Origin: MWBF01 sp964614645
GTDB taxonomy: Bacteria > Chloroflexota > Anaerolineae > CG2-30-64-16
Assembly (NCBI GenBank): GCA_964614645.1
Contig: CAZTMA010000136.1
Location: 1-13,686, forward strand
DNA: 13,686 nt
Reading direction: 5' to 3'
Shown here: piece by piece, positions 5,629-11,702 of the stretch
Numbering within the stretch: the first letter of the stretch is position 1
Layout of the letters: each line of letters starts with the position of its first letter
Program-made: the position numbers and the translations under genes
Notes under the pieces: model-generated
What the model was told of the DNA's origin: nothing
Databases searched by the model: none
What the model saw: only the letters and a program-made list of their open reading frames with translations

Positions 5629-5716
5629 TCTGGGCTCTGGTTACTCTGGACGCTGGTGCTCTGACGCTCTGGCGTCTGGGGGTTAGGGTCTGGGGAAGGG
5701 GCTATGCCCCTTCCCC
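5629..5716 (+). repeat. CTCTGG-rich tract and 11-bp hairpin after the FGE gene
   Basis: About 60 nt of imperfect CTCTGG/TCTGG units (CTCTGGGCTCTGG, GACGCTCTGGCGTCTGG), then a perfect hairpin GGGGAAGGGGC-tat-GCCCCTTCCCC (5692-5716) with no T-run. It may end transcription or act as the cruciform that DGRs need downstream of a variable region. Confidence 0.5.
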
Positions 5717-5726
5717 GGCGGCTGGT

Positions 5727-5756
5727 TTGCCCACCGGCCCCGACCTCGCGTACAAT
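5727..5756 (+). promoter_or_regulatory. Promoter of spoVS
   Basis: TTGCCC (5727-5732), 18-nt spacer, TACAAT (5751-5756). Lies directly after the GC hairpin; transcript start near 5763. Confidence 0.5.
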
Positions 5757-5820
5757 GCCCGCAGTCCTACCGGCCGTCGCCGCAAGCGGCAGCCCGACAC
5801 CACACCCAGGGGAACCCATC

Positions 5821-6093
5821 ATGAAAACCATCCGCGTCGCAGCCAGTTCCCGCCCCCGTGACACCGCCGGCGCCATCGCCGGTATCATCCGCGAAGACCG
5901 CGTCACCGAAGTGCGCGCCATCGGCGTAGTCGCGGTCAACCAGGCCGTCAAGGCCATCGCGATGGCCGCCGGCTTCCTAGACCGCGAAGGCCTGCCGATC
6001 GCAGCCGTGCCCCGCATGGAGGAGATCGACCTCGACGGCAAGGAAACGACCGCCATCTTCTTCCGCGTCTTCGTGCTGGACGCCCAGGGATGA
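5821..6093 (+). CDS. spoVS: SpoVS family protein (stage V sporulation protein S)
   Basis: A 90-residue protein of the usual SpoVS length: KTIRVAASSRPRDTAGAIAG, VTEVRAIGVVAVNQAVKAIA, then LPIAAVPRMEEIDLDGKETT and AIFFRVFVLD. The core RAIG-xx-AVNQA-x-KA-x-A is diagnostic. SpoVS is a small Alba-like fold predicted to bind nucleic acid; in Bacillus it affects septation and spore coat assembly, but it is also common in bacteria that do not sporulate, including Deinococcus-Thermus and Chloroflexota, where its job is not known. ATG 5821 follows AGGGG (5808-5812) by 8 nt. It has its own promoter. Its TGA overlaps the next gene's ATG (ATGA at 6090-6093), so the two are co-translated. Confidence 0.9.
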   Translation: MKTIRVAASSRPRDTAGAIAGIIREDRVTEVRAIGVVAVNQAVKAIAMAAGFLDREGLPIAAVPRMEEIDLDGKETTAIFFRVFVLDAQG

Positions 6094-6679
6094 CAGCGCC
6101 CATGCGCACCATCCGGGTCGCAGCCAGCTCGCGCACCCCCGCCACCGCCGCCGCAATCGCCCACGCCATCCGCGCGGACCGGGCCGTGACCGTGCAGGCC
6201 ATCGGCGTGGCCCAGCCGAACGGCTCCGCCGTTCGGCCGCCAACCAGGCCGCGAAGACCCTCGCCGGCGCCGGCCGGCTGCTCGAAGGTGAAGGGATCAC
6301 CCTGGCCGCCTCCGCTACCTTCGAGCCGGTCGAGATCGAAGGCCGCGCGCTGACCGCCCTCCGCCTGGCCGTGCGCGCGGTCGACCCGGCTGCGGAGCCG
6401 GCCGACGTGGAGCCGATCCGGGTCGCCGGCGCTTCGCCCGTCGGCAGCACCGCCGCCTCGATCGCCAACGTGATCCGCAACCACCGCACGCCCGAGGTGC
6501 GCGCTATCGGCGACCAGGCGGTCAACCAGGTGCTGAAGGCGCTCGCCGGCGCGGCGCACTACCTGGCCGGCGAAGGGATCGCGATCGCGTTCCTGACGCG
6601 GTTCGAGGTGGTGACGACGGGCGAGAAGGAGCTGAACGCGCTGCAGCTCCGGGTGGTCGTGGTGGAGGGGGCAGGGTAG
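6090..6679 (+). pseudogene. Tandem double-SpoVS gene, frameshifted by a 23-nt hairpin
   Basis: Two SpoVS domains lie in a row. The first starts MRTIRVAASSRTPATAAAIA at 6102 (or at ATG 6090, overlapping the spoVS stop) and reaches VQAIGVA. It then leaves frame at a perfect hairpin, GCCGAACGGC-tcc-GCCGTTCGGC (6215-6237), and continues in another frame as ANQAAKTLAGAGRLLEGEGI, LTALRLAVRAVDPAAEP. The second domain follows in that frame: EPIRVAGASPVGSTAASIAN, VRAIGDQAVNQVLKALAGAA, ending VVVVEGAG. Taking out a net 23 nt restores one frame of about 188 residues and exact SpoVS spacing (AIG-xxAxNQ). As it stands, the upstream frame ends at 6353 with a nonsense tail. A GTG at 6371 could still start the second domain alone. 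Alternatives are a sequencing error or a recoding hairpin; the palindromic shape favours a small insertion. Confidence 0.7.
6215..6237. repeat. 23-nt palindromic insert in the double-SpoVS gene
   Basis: Perfect 10-bp arms GCCGAACGGC / GCCGTTCGGC around TCC. It coincides with the point where the reading frame breaks, and its length equals the excess over the SpoVS family spacing. No second copy is in the window. Confidence 0.65.
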
Positions 6680-6693
6680 GAGCCGGCGCGCCG

Positions 6694-6951
6694 GCCGCGG
6701 AACTGCAGGAACTGTACGACGGCCAGTGTCAGCTCTGCCGGTGGCACCCGCGCGGGGAGTTCCAGCAGCCGCTCTGCCAGGTACACCACGTGCTGTGGCT
6801 GAGCCGCGAGGGCGAGGACCAGTTGGGTCTGTCGCGCAGCACACGGCCCAGACCCCCACTCGACCATGTTGGTGTCAAGCTTTGGAATGCAGAAGCCTCG
6901 CCGGTCGGCAGCGTCACATCAAGCTATGGCAGAACCACGTACCACTCGTAA
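6694..6951 (+). pseudogene. HNH endonuclease relic (C-terminal half)
   Basis: The frame starting at 6694 reads AAELQELYDGQCQLCRWHPR, then PLCQVHHVLWLSREGEDQLG, before drifting into unrelated residues and stopping at TAA 6949. C-x2-C followed by C-x-V-H-H-x-x-W-L-S-x-x-G-E-D is the first half of an HNH nuclease domain (zinc-ribbon cysteines and the catalytic His). The expected continuation, a conserved CPNHH-type segment, is missing or scrambled, and there is no start codon or ribosome site after the SpoVS stop. I read it as a decayed 3' part of an HNH gene. The relic at 10816 looks like the N-terminal part of the same kind of protein. The 24 nt between this relic and the nuclease stop at 6976 hold nothing further. 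Confidence 0.5.
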
Positions 6952-6975
6952 CTGACAAAGTAAGAAGCAGGAACG

Positions 6976-8619
6976 CTACTTGCCCTGCTCTAGGAACACG
7001 ATCCGCGCCTGCACACCGTTTTGTTCCAACAGATAGAGCAAGCCCCCACCATCAATGAGCTCAATAGGTTTGTCCTTCTGGAATTCATATGCATCCGGCC
7101 CATAGCCACTTGTGCTGACGAGAATGCCTTTGTTGGCCCCTTCGTTCATCATAGTCCCATACAGGTCTCGCACTGCGGATACTCCAACCGTGTGGCTGTA
7201 ACGTTTCGCCTGAATCACTACTTTGCCACCCAAAATCGGCCGGGTATCGTAGGCTACGCAATCAACTCCCCCGTCGCGGGAAGCACGCGTCAACCTCGTC
7301 TCCAGCCCCATCTTCCCAAACAGATTACTCACAAGGTTCTCGAATTCGAACGGGCTGAGTTCCATCAGGTTGGGACGGCTTTCCAAGTCTGCCAGGACAT
7401 CGCTGGCCTCTACAAATCTTCTGTCGACCATAGAGAACTCGATGATGGGTTTTACCGGCTGCATTTCCGCCGGGCGCGGCGATACCTGGGCGCCAAGATT
7501 TCGCAGGCAGATATGCTTATCTACTCGCTTCAGATCAAGTTCACCGAATCGCTCCCGAGTGGTGCGAACCGAGATCAAGCACGGCCTGATGTCACGTCCG
7601 GTGGCTGGATTCACCGTTGCGACGAAGCCGTTGAATGCAACAACCAGGATCCGCTGGTCTGTGTCGGCTTCGAATATCTCGTGAATCGTTCGGAGAGCGA
7701 TACCGGCCACTACGTTCTGATATATGTCCTTGATCTCACTTGCCTTTCGCGGTTTCTCATCGAGCACATCCTTTGTCTTGTTGTATCGATACTCTAGCGT
7801 TGCGGGAACAATGCTTAGCCCTGGCAGCTCATATTCGACTACCAGTTCTCTTGACTCAGGTACATACGCCAGGCGAAACTCCTGTGGGCAGCCAGTCGGG
7901 TACACAGAGCGCTCAAGCACCATGGCATTGTATGCCACGATGGCCTCGGGTTCGCCGGCTGCGAGACTCTTCTGAAAGACCGCCACGTCCAGATTCGTAC
8001 GTTCTGCCTTCGCCTTGAGGGCCGCAACCCGATTATCATATTCAGCCCTTAGCGCCGTGAGCTGCTGTTGGCGCTGCTCCTCTCGCTCGACACGCTGCTG
8101 CTTCACCTCCGCATAACGCCGTTCTGCTGCCTCGAGGTCCGCTTGGTAGGCGTTTTTCTTTGACGGGAACATGCCACTCAAGCCCGAAGGTTTCTTTATG
8201 TCTCGTACAAAATCAGCATAGTCAGGCTCTCCAATCGGGGTTGTAAGTTCAGAAGGCGGAACGAAAGGAGGTATGTCTGCAGCGACGCGCAACGAGTCGA
8301 GAGAAATCGCGTCGTTCACCTTGAGAGTATGTTCTAGGATATGGCATAACTCGTCAACCAGTTCGGCCAGTTCGATATTGGCCGCATCCGCCTCTTGTTG
8401 ACGTGCCAGGAAGTAACGCTGCTGAGCCTCCTTGAGATCCGTCGCCGCCTGTCGCTGGTCCTCCTTAGCTGCCTGTGCCAAGGCGCGCTCGGTCTGCATT
8501 CGAACGCGTTCTGCTTCTCGCAACTGCCTGGCTCTGGCTTGCTCTGCCTGCCGCTCAGCTCGCGCCGCTTCACGCGCGATTTTCGTGACAACGCTTCCGA
8601 AGCTTGATTTGCGTCCCAT
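6976..8619 (-). CDS. Coiled-coil protein with C-terminal Mrr-type restriction nuclease domain
   Basis: A 547-residue protein. Residues 10-85 and 155-215 are highly charged heptad-like coiled coil (REAARAERQAEQARARQLRE, RYAEVKQQRVEREEQRQQQL). Residues 245-400 form a separate alpha/beta middle domain. Residues 417-547 are an Mrr_cat/PD-(D/E)xK nuclease: LMELSPFEFENLVSNLF (Glu427), RDGGVD (Asp453), VVIQAKRY (Gln470, Lys472), then GILVSTSGYGPDA and IELIDGGGLLYLL, all typical of Mrr-like enzymes that cut modified or foreign DNA. The active-site residues are intact. ATG 8619 follows AGAGGAG by about 6 nt. The upstream gene on the same strand ends 30 nt before, so they form an operon. GC content is lower than in the upstream gene, suggesting separate origin. 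The coiled coil probably drives oligomerisation or sensing; that is inference. Confidence 0.85.
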   Translation of the reverse strand: MGRKSSFGSVVTKIAREAARAERQAEQARARQLREAERVRMQTERALAQAAKEDQRQAATDLKEAQQRYFLARQQEADAANIELAELVDELCHILEHTLKVNDAISLDSLRVAADIPPFVPPSELTTPIGEPDYADFVRDIKKPSGLSGMFPSKKNAYQADLEAAERRYAEVKQQRVEREEQRQQQLTALRAEYDNRVAALKAKAERTNLDVAVFQKSLAAGEPEAIVAYNAMVLERSVYPTGCPQEFRLAYVPESRELVVEYELPGLSIVPATLEYRYNKTKDVLDEKPRKASEIKDIYQNVVAGIALRTIHEIFEADTDQRILVVAFNGFVATVNPATGRDIRPCLISVRTTRERFGELDLKRVDKHICLRNLGAQVSPRPAEMQPVKPIIEFSMVDRRFVEASDVLADLESRPNLMELSPFEFENLVSNLFGKMGLETRLTRASRDGGVDCVAYDTRPILGGKVVIQAKRYSHTVGVSAVRDLYGTMMNEGANKGILVSTSGYGPDAYEFQKDKPIELIDGGGLLYLLEQNGVQARIVFLEQGK

Positions 8620-8649
8620 GAGCTTCTCCTCTGAAAACGGTAACTGCCT

Positions 8650-9585
8650 CTACTGTGGCTTCACCCGGTAATCCTTCACCACCCGCCCCTGCTCCGCGCT
8701 GCCGGCCGCATGCATCGGCCAGAAGTACCGTCCCACGTGCTTCCCGAACAGCGGCGCATCCGCCCGGTACTCCTTGAAATGCGCCCGCACGAAGTGCAGC
8801 GCCTGCTGCGGCCCCTCGCCCCGGCCCTCCGCCTGCAGCTGCCGGCGCATCGGCTTGACCACCAGCGTCCGGAACTGCACGTCGCGAATGCCGCGCTCGC
8901 GCCGCTTCTTCGCCACCTTCGCCGGCGTCGGCGGCTGGTCCGCCGTCGTCACATTCTTGCAGTGCAGGAGCGAGATAGCGAAGAGGAGCGGCTGCACCAT
9001 GCCCACGTCCAGGCCCGAATCCGGCGCCGTATCCGTCAGCACGGTCAGCCCGGTCAGGACGCGGCCGTCCTCGTCGAGATAAAACTGCGGCTCGCCGGCC
9101 ACCAGGAAGTGATCCTCATTGCCCACACAGAAGACGATCAGCTGCACCCAGCGGGGCACGCTGCCGTTGGCCAGATAGTAGTCGATCATCTCCCGTCGCG
9201 CCGCGCGGATCTCCGGCGCGACGTGAACCTGGCTCGTGCGTTCCTGCGTCGCCAGCAGCACGTCCTGGCGCAGGGCCTCAGCGCGCTCCTCGGCCGGCAG
9301 CTCATGGACCTCGACGTAGAAACCGTAGCGCAGCCCCGGGATGGTCGGCAGCCGGACCAGCCGCCCGCCGTCGTTGGACCACTGCGGGGCGGGGAACTCG
9401 AACCAGGCGGCCGGCCAGGGCGACACGACGCAGGGGAAGTCCTCCCGGTAATCGCGGTAGTCGGTGGCGTCCTCTTCGAAGAACCAGCGGGCCGTCTCGG
9501 TCAGGTCGACCGGGACGACGTCGTCCGGCACGCGGTACTGCTCCTGAAGCTCGTCCCAGTAGCGGGCTAACAGCGTGACTGGCAT
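8650..9585 (-). CDS. Protein of unknown function, first gene of the nuclease operon
   Basis: A 311-residue soluble protein. Early part: LLARYWDELQEQYRVPDDVV and ETARWFFEEDATDYRDYRED. Middle part: GLRYGFYVEVHELPAEERAE, WVQLIVFCVGNEDHFLVAGE. Late part: LDVGMVQPLLFAISLLHCKN, KKRRERGIRDVQFRTLVVKP, then HFVRAHFKEYRADAPLFGKH, VGRYFWPMHAAGS and VVKDYRVKP. The last block (H-F-x-R-x-H-F-K-x-Y...LFGK-xx-GRYFW-xx-H) is one I associate with phage- and plasmid-borne hypothetical proteins, from memory only. No known catalytic set is visible; His/Cys in LLHCKN and the final block could be structural. ATG 9585 has GGGG shortly upstream, and a promoter TTGCCG-N17-GACACT is readable on the minus strand (complement of 9604-9632). 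It is followed 30 nt later by the Mrr nuclease gene, so it may be its partner. Confidence 0.7.
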   Translation of the reverse strand: MPVTLLARYWDELQEQYRVPDDVVPVDLTETARWFFEEDATDYRDYREDFPCVVSPWPAAWFEFPAPQWSNDGGRLVRLPTIPGLRYGFYVEVHELPAEERAEALRQDVLLATQERTSQVHVAPEIRAARREMIDYYLANGSVPRWVQLIVFCVGNEDHFLVAGEPQFYLDEDGRVLTGLTVLTDTAPDSGLDVGMVQPLLFAISLLHCKNVTTADQPPTPAKVAKKRRERGIRDVQFRTLVVKPMRRQLQAEGRGEGPQQALHFVRAHFKEYRADAPLFGKHVGRYFWPMHAAGSAEQGRVVKDYRVKPQ

Positions 9586-9603
9586 TGGGCTACCCCATCA
9601 TGT

Positions 9604-9632
9604 AGTGTCATGGCGCCCGCGCGCATCGGCAA
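9604..9632 (-). promoter_or_regulatory. Promoter of the two-gene nuclease operon
   Basis: On the minus strand TTGCCG (9632-9627), 17-nt spacer, GACACT (9609-9604); start near 9597, 12 nt before ATG 9585. Similar to the other TTGC-type promoters in the window. Confidence 0.45.
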
Positions 9633-9912
9633 CCACCCGTCCGGCCAACACCTGCGCGCCGCGCCCGATGCCAGTCTAGCCGAGCCGGCCGACCCGGTCA
9701 AGCTGCCGGCGGCCGAGGTCAGCGCAGCGTGCCACGTGGCCGGGGCGGGTATTGGCTTGGCTTACTCGGCGCGGTGCGAGCCGGTGGCGACCAAGGGCCA
9801 GCAGCCGACCGCGCGGCTGCTCCAGGTGGCTGAGGAGGAGGAGGACGGGCAGGGTGGATGCGGTGGACGGGCCGAGGCCGCCCATAAGTGGACCGCAGCC
9901 AGTCACGCAGAA
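9633..9912. other. Intergenic stretch, no convincing gene; ends in a shared gene-tail relic
   Basis: About 280 nt between the nuclease operon promoter and the next plus-strand promoter. Open frames exist on both strands but look like GC-rich chance frames. A short GAG run lies near 9830-9841. The last 25-30 nt before the promoter read KWTAASHAELR-stop, which nearly repeats SWTAASHGILR-stop before the promoter at 12076. This suggests the tail of a lost or duplicated gene. Confidence 0.4.
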
Positions 9913-9975
9913 TTGCGATAATGCGCCGGTTGTGCTAATATCGACACACCGCAAACGCCCCACGCTGCCTGCGAT
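9890..9975 (+). repeat. Direct repeat, copy 1: gene tail plus promoter plus start of leader
   Basis: Matches 12051-12128 with small gaps: GTGGACCGCAGCCAGTCACG exact, then TTGCGATAATGC, TGTGCTAATATC, ACAC, CGCAA and CGCCCC. After about 75 nt the copies diverge. Confidence 0.65.
9913..9941 (+). promoter_or_regulatory. Promoter of leader RNA copy B and the HEPN gene
   Basis: TTGCGA (9913-9918), 17-nt spacer ending in TGTGC, TAATAT (9936-9941). Nearly identical to the promoter at 12076-12104. Confidence 0.65.
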
Positions 9976-10108
9976 CCGCCAGACCGCTATCATCCTGCAG
10001 GATGGCCGACAGCACGAGGCAATGGCCAGCAACGACGTAGATGTTGAGGCAACTAGCAGGTTAGCACTTCAGCCGCTCTGCGTCCATAGATTGGTGTGAG
10101 CGGCTTTT
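9948..10108 (+). ncRNA. Leader RNA, diverged copy B (upstream of HEPN gene)
   Basis: Starts like copy C (ACAC-CGCAA-CGCCCC) and ends in a terminator of the same kind (AGCCGCTC / GAGCGGCT), but the middle does not keep the P1 and P2 hairpins of copies A and C. Small stems such as GTTG-agg-CAAC and ATCC...GGAT are possible. It is either a diverged relative with another sensing part or simply a long terminated leader. Confidence 0.4.
10071..10108 (+). terminator. Intrinsic terminator closing leader RNA copy B
   Basis: AGCCGCTC (10071-10078) pairs with GAGCGGCT (10098-10105), with a T4 run at 10105-10108. It ends 59 nt before the HEPN start codon. Confidence 0.65.
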
Positions 10109-10167
10109 GATTGCCCCAAGTATCCGCGGCGAGGAGTCACACAAAACTTTGCGGAGTGTCAACAACC

Positions 10168-10791
10168 ATGCGCTTCAATTCGGCAGAGGACGTTCAGGCT
10201 CGGTACCTGGCAGCCATGGGGTCAGAACTTGGGACTTTCTATACTGCCTTATGCAATGAACTGATTTGGCTGTATGCCAAGTGGCTGGAGTACCGCAAGC
10301 TCTACGCTCAGTCACCCGAGCGGATCGACCTGCTCAACGAAGCTGCGAGCTCTTTCTTCGGCATGATCCAGGCTGTGCTTTGGGATGACATATTGCTGCA
10401 CCTGGCGCGCCTGACCGACAAGAGAGGATCGGGTGACAGGACCAACCTTACTATTCAGCGACTGCCGGATCTAGTGACAGATACCCAGTTACAGGCCAGA
10501 TTGCAGCTGCTCGTGACTGCGGCCCTGGAGACGTGTGCTTTTCTGGAGAACTGGCGCAACAAGCGCCTGGCGCACGCTGATCTCAAACTGGCCCTCGATG
10601 CGGGGGCGGAGCTATTGCCGCCCATCAGCCGGCAACAACTTGGAGAAGCTTTGGCCGCTGTCGCGGCGGTAGTCAATGCGGTCCAGTCACATTACTTCGA
10701 TTCAACCATTGCGTTTGAACACTTCGCGTCTCACAGCGATGCAGAAGCGCTGATCTATCAACTCGCACTCGCGGCACGCACGGAAGCGTAA
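10168..10791 (+). CDS. AbiU2-like HEPN-domain protein
   Basis: A 207-residue all-helical protein. Segments: LGTFYTALCNELIWLYAKWL, RIDLLNEAASSFFGMIQAVL-WDDILLHLARLTDK, and CAFLENWRNKRLAHADLKLA. The last holds R130-x5-H136, the Rx4-6H motif of HEPN RNases, and WDDILLHLARLTD is typical of the HEPN_AbiU2 group. HEPN proteins of this group are linked to phage abortive infection, acting as RNases or structural modules. ATG 10168 is chosen because GGAG lies at 10153-10156 and the frame upstream runs back into the terminator. Promoter, leader and terminator precede it; no antitoxin-like gene is adjacent, which is unusual for a HEPN toxin, unless the leader RNA or a product elsewhere does that job. 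Family assignment is fair; activity is inference. Confidence 0.7.
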   Translation: MRFNSAEDVQARYLAAMGSELGTFYTALCNELIWLYAKWLEYRKLYAQSPERIDLLNEAASSFFGMIQAVLWDDILLHLARLTDKRGSGDRTNLTIQRLPDLVTDTQLQARLQLLVTAALETCAFLENWRNKRLAHADLKLALDAGAELLPPISRQQLGEALAAVAAVVNAVQSHYFDSTIAFEHFASHSDAEALIYQLALAARTEA

Positions 10792-10815
10792 GGCCATTGA
10801 GCCGGAGCCGTGCCC

Positions 10816-11010
10816 ATGCCCCTGCTGTACTACCGGCGCCTGGACAACTACTACCGGGACCTGGATGACGGTGCCGTCCACCACCTGAACCATGCCAACG
10901 CGCGCATGCAGGCGATCGCGCCGGGTGACAGCCTGTAGGCCTTCGCGCACAGCCACGGCGGCCACCACGTCCTCGCCGCCGCAACGCTCGTTCGGGAGCA
11001 GTCAGACTAA
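10816..11010 (+). pseudogene. Relic of a GDSLWAF-type protein (N-terminal part), nonsense mutation
   Basis: From ATG 10816: PLLYYRRLDNYYRDLDDGAV, HHLNHANARMQAIAPGDSL, then TAG (10936-10938), then in the same frame AFAHSHGGHHVLAAATLVRE to TAA at 11008. Reading TAG as TGG gives GDSLWAF, which fits a family I recall with LDNYxxDLDxGAGYHLNQ...GDSLWAFTR...YVLAAELVV at the N-terminus and an HNH nuclease domain at the C-terminus. So this is the broken front part of such a gene, and 6694-6951 looks like the back part of another copy. It sits 24 nt after the HEPN gene on the same strand, with a weak ribosome site GGAG (10804-10807). The 57 nt after it, up to 11067, hold nothing I can name. Confidence 0.55.
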
Positions 11011-11067
11011 GCTTGCGCGCGAAGCAGTGCATTCCGAACGTGGCGCCCAAGAGATGCGGTTCTGACG

Positions 11068-11580
11068 CTAAGGCAGGAGCGATTCGATGGTGTCCAGCAC
11101 ACTCTCAAGACTGATAGCCCCGCCTTTGGGCGCATGGGCGTGTCCGCCGCTCGCGCGTTCCAGCGAGGCACCCGGCACCTGCGGTCCGCTGACGGTGGGT
11201 CCAGATTCAGGCTGCTCGATCGGCGCCCCGCCATGCAGCAGCGGAACACCTGCACGCTCCATCAGGTATTGCGCATATGCCGCCTGCTGGCGGCTCACCC
11301 GGAAGAACAACTCGCCGTTGGCGAAGCCGACGCCCCACATCTTGATGCCCTTACTCCGTAGCAGGCGCTCGATCTGCGCACCACTCCAGGGACCGCCGAT
11401 GGGTGCGAAGAACGCAGTGCAGTTGGTGCCGATCAGGCTGGCGGCGGCCTCCGCCGCCACACCGGCGGCGCCACCTCGCTCTCTCGCCGCCCGCCAGTCG
11501 GCGTGTATGAAGGACTGAACGATCGTGCGGGGCAAGACCGACCAGTCGAGGTAGGCCAAAAGCTGAAGGAGCTTCTCCAT
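11068..11580 (-). CDS. Protein of unknown function
   Basis: From ATG 11580, 170 residues: MEKLLQLLAYLDWSVLPRTI, then AAASLIGTNCTAFFAPIGGP, WSGAQIERLLRSKGIKMWGV, GFANGELFFRVSRQQAAYAQ and YLMERAGVPLLHGG. The last 50 residues are Gly/Pro/Ser-rich and probably disordered, ending in a short helix (LESVLDTIESLLP). The segment GAQIERLLRSKGIKMWG with xFRVxxxQAxYAxYLMERAG is well ordered and looks like a conserved small domain, but I cannot name it. ATG 11580 is preferred to the upstream in-frame ATG at 11673 because GAGG lies 6 nt before it, and the stretch between would run through the TTGGGATA repeats. It is divergent from the membrane-protein gene at 11703. No catalytic motif is visible. Confidence 0.6.
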   Translation of the reverse strand: MEKLLQLLAYLDWSVLPRTIVQSFIHADWRAARERGGAAGVAAEAAASLIGTNCTAFFAPIGGPWSGAQIERLLRSKGIKMWGVGFANGELFFRVSRQQAAYAQYLMERAGVPLLHGGAPIEQPESGPTVSGPQVPGASLERASGGHAHAPKGGAISLESVLDTIESLLP

Positions 11581-11594
11581 CGCAAACCTCTGAC

Positions 11595-11631
11595 TTGGGA
11601 TACGCAAATCGAATTGGGATAAGTTGGGATA
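11595..11631. promoter_or_regulatory. Three TTGGGATA direct repeats between divergent genes
   Basis: TTGGGATA at 11595-11602, 11614-11621 and 11624-11631, spaced 19 and 10 bp start to start, that is about two turns and one turn of the helix. Two copies continue CGC. They lie just upstream of the 11580 start codon, as an operator array or activator site would. Confidence 0.5.
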
Positions 11632-11702
11632 CGCTTCACATTCTATTGTAGTCCGAGCCTGCCACATTGTCAAGAAGCCCGCAAGGAGGCGAGGAGGATA
11701 GT

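Noticed and set aside
4011..6164. Minus-strand open frame of 717 codons
   Set aside because: It lies antisense to the well-supported EAD1-FGE and spoVS genes; its Gly/Arg/Pro-rich, low-complexity translation is typical of an antisense frame in GC-rich DNA.
5948..6859. Minus-strand frame of 303 codons
   Set aside because: Antisense to the SpoVS genes and the HNH relic; no domain pattern and no ribosome site.
7021..7797. Plus-strand frame of 258 codons
   Set aside because: Antisense to the Mrr-type nuclease gene, whose catalytic motifs are intact.
8710..9570. Plus-strand frame of 286 codons
   Set aside because: Arg/His/Leu-rich antisense shadow of the 311-aa gene.
9610..9921. Plus-strand frame of 103 codons (and minus-strand 9676-10032)
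   Set aside because: Ala/Gly/Glu-biased, no family pattern; only its last residues (WTAASHAELR) are of interest and are listed as a duplicated gene tail.
11595..11631. CRISPR array or replication iterons
   Set aside because: Only three 8-bp repeats with short uneven spacing and no Rep or Cas gene; an operator is more likely.
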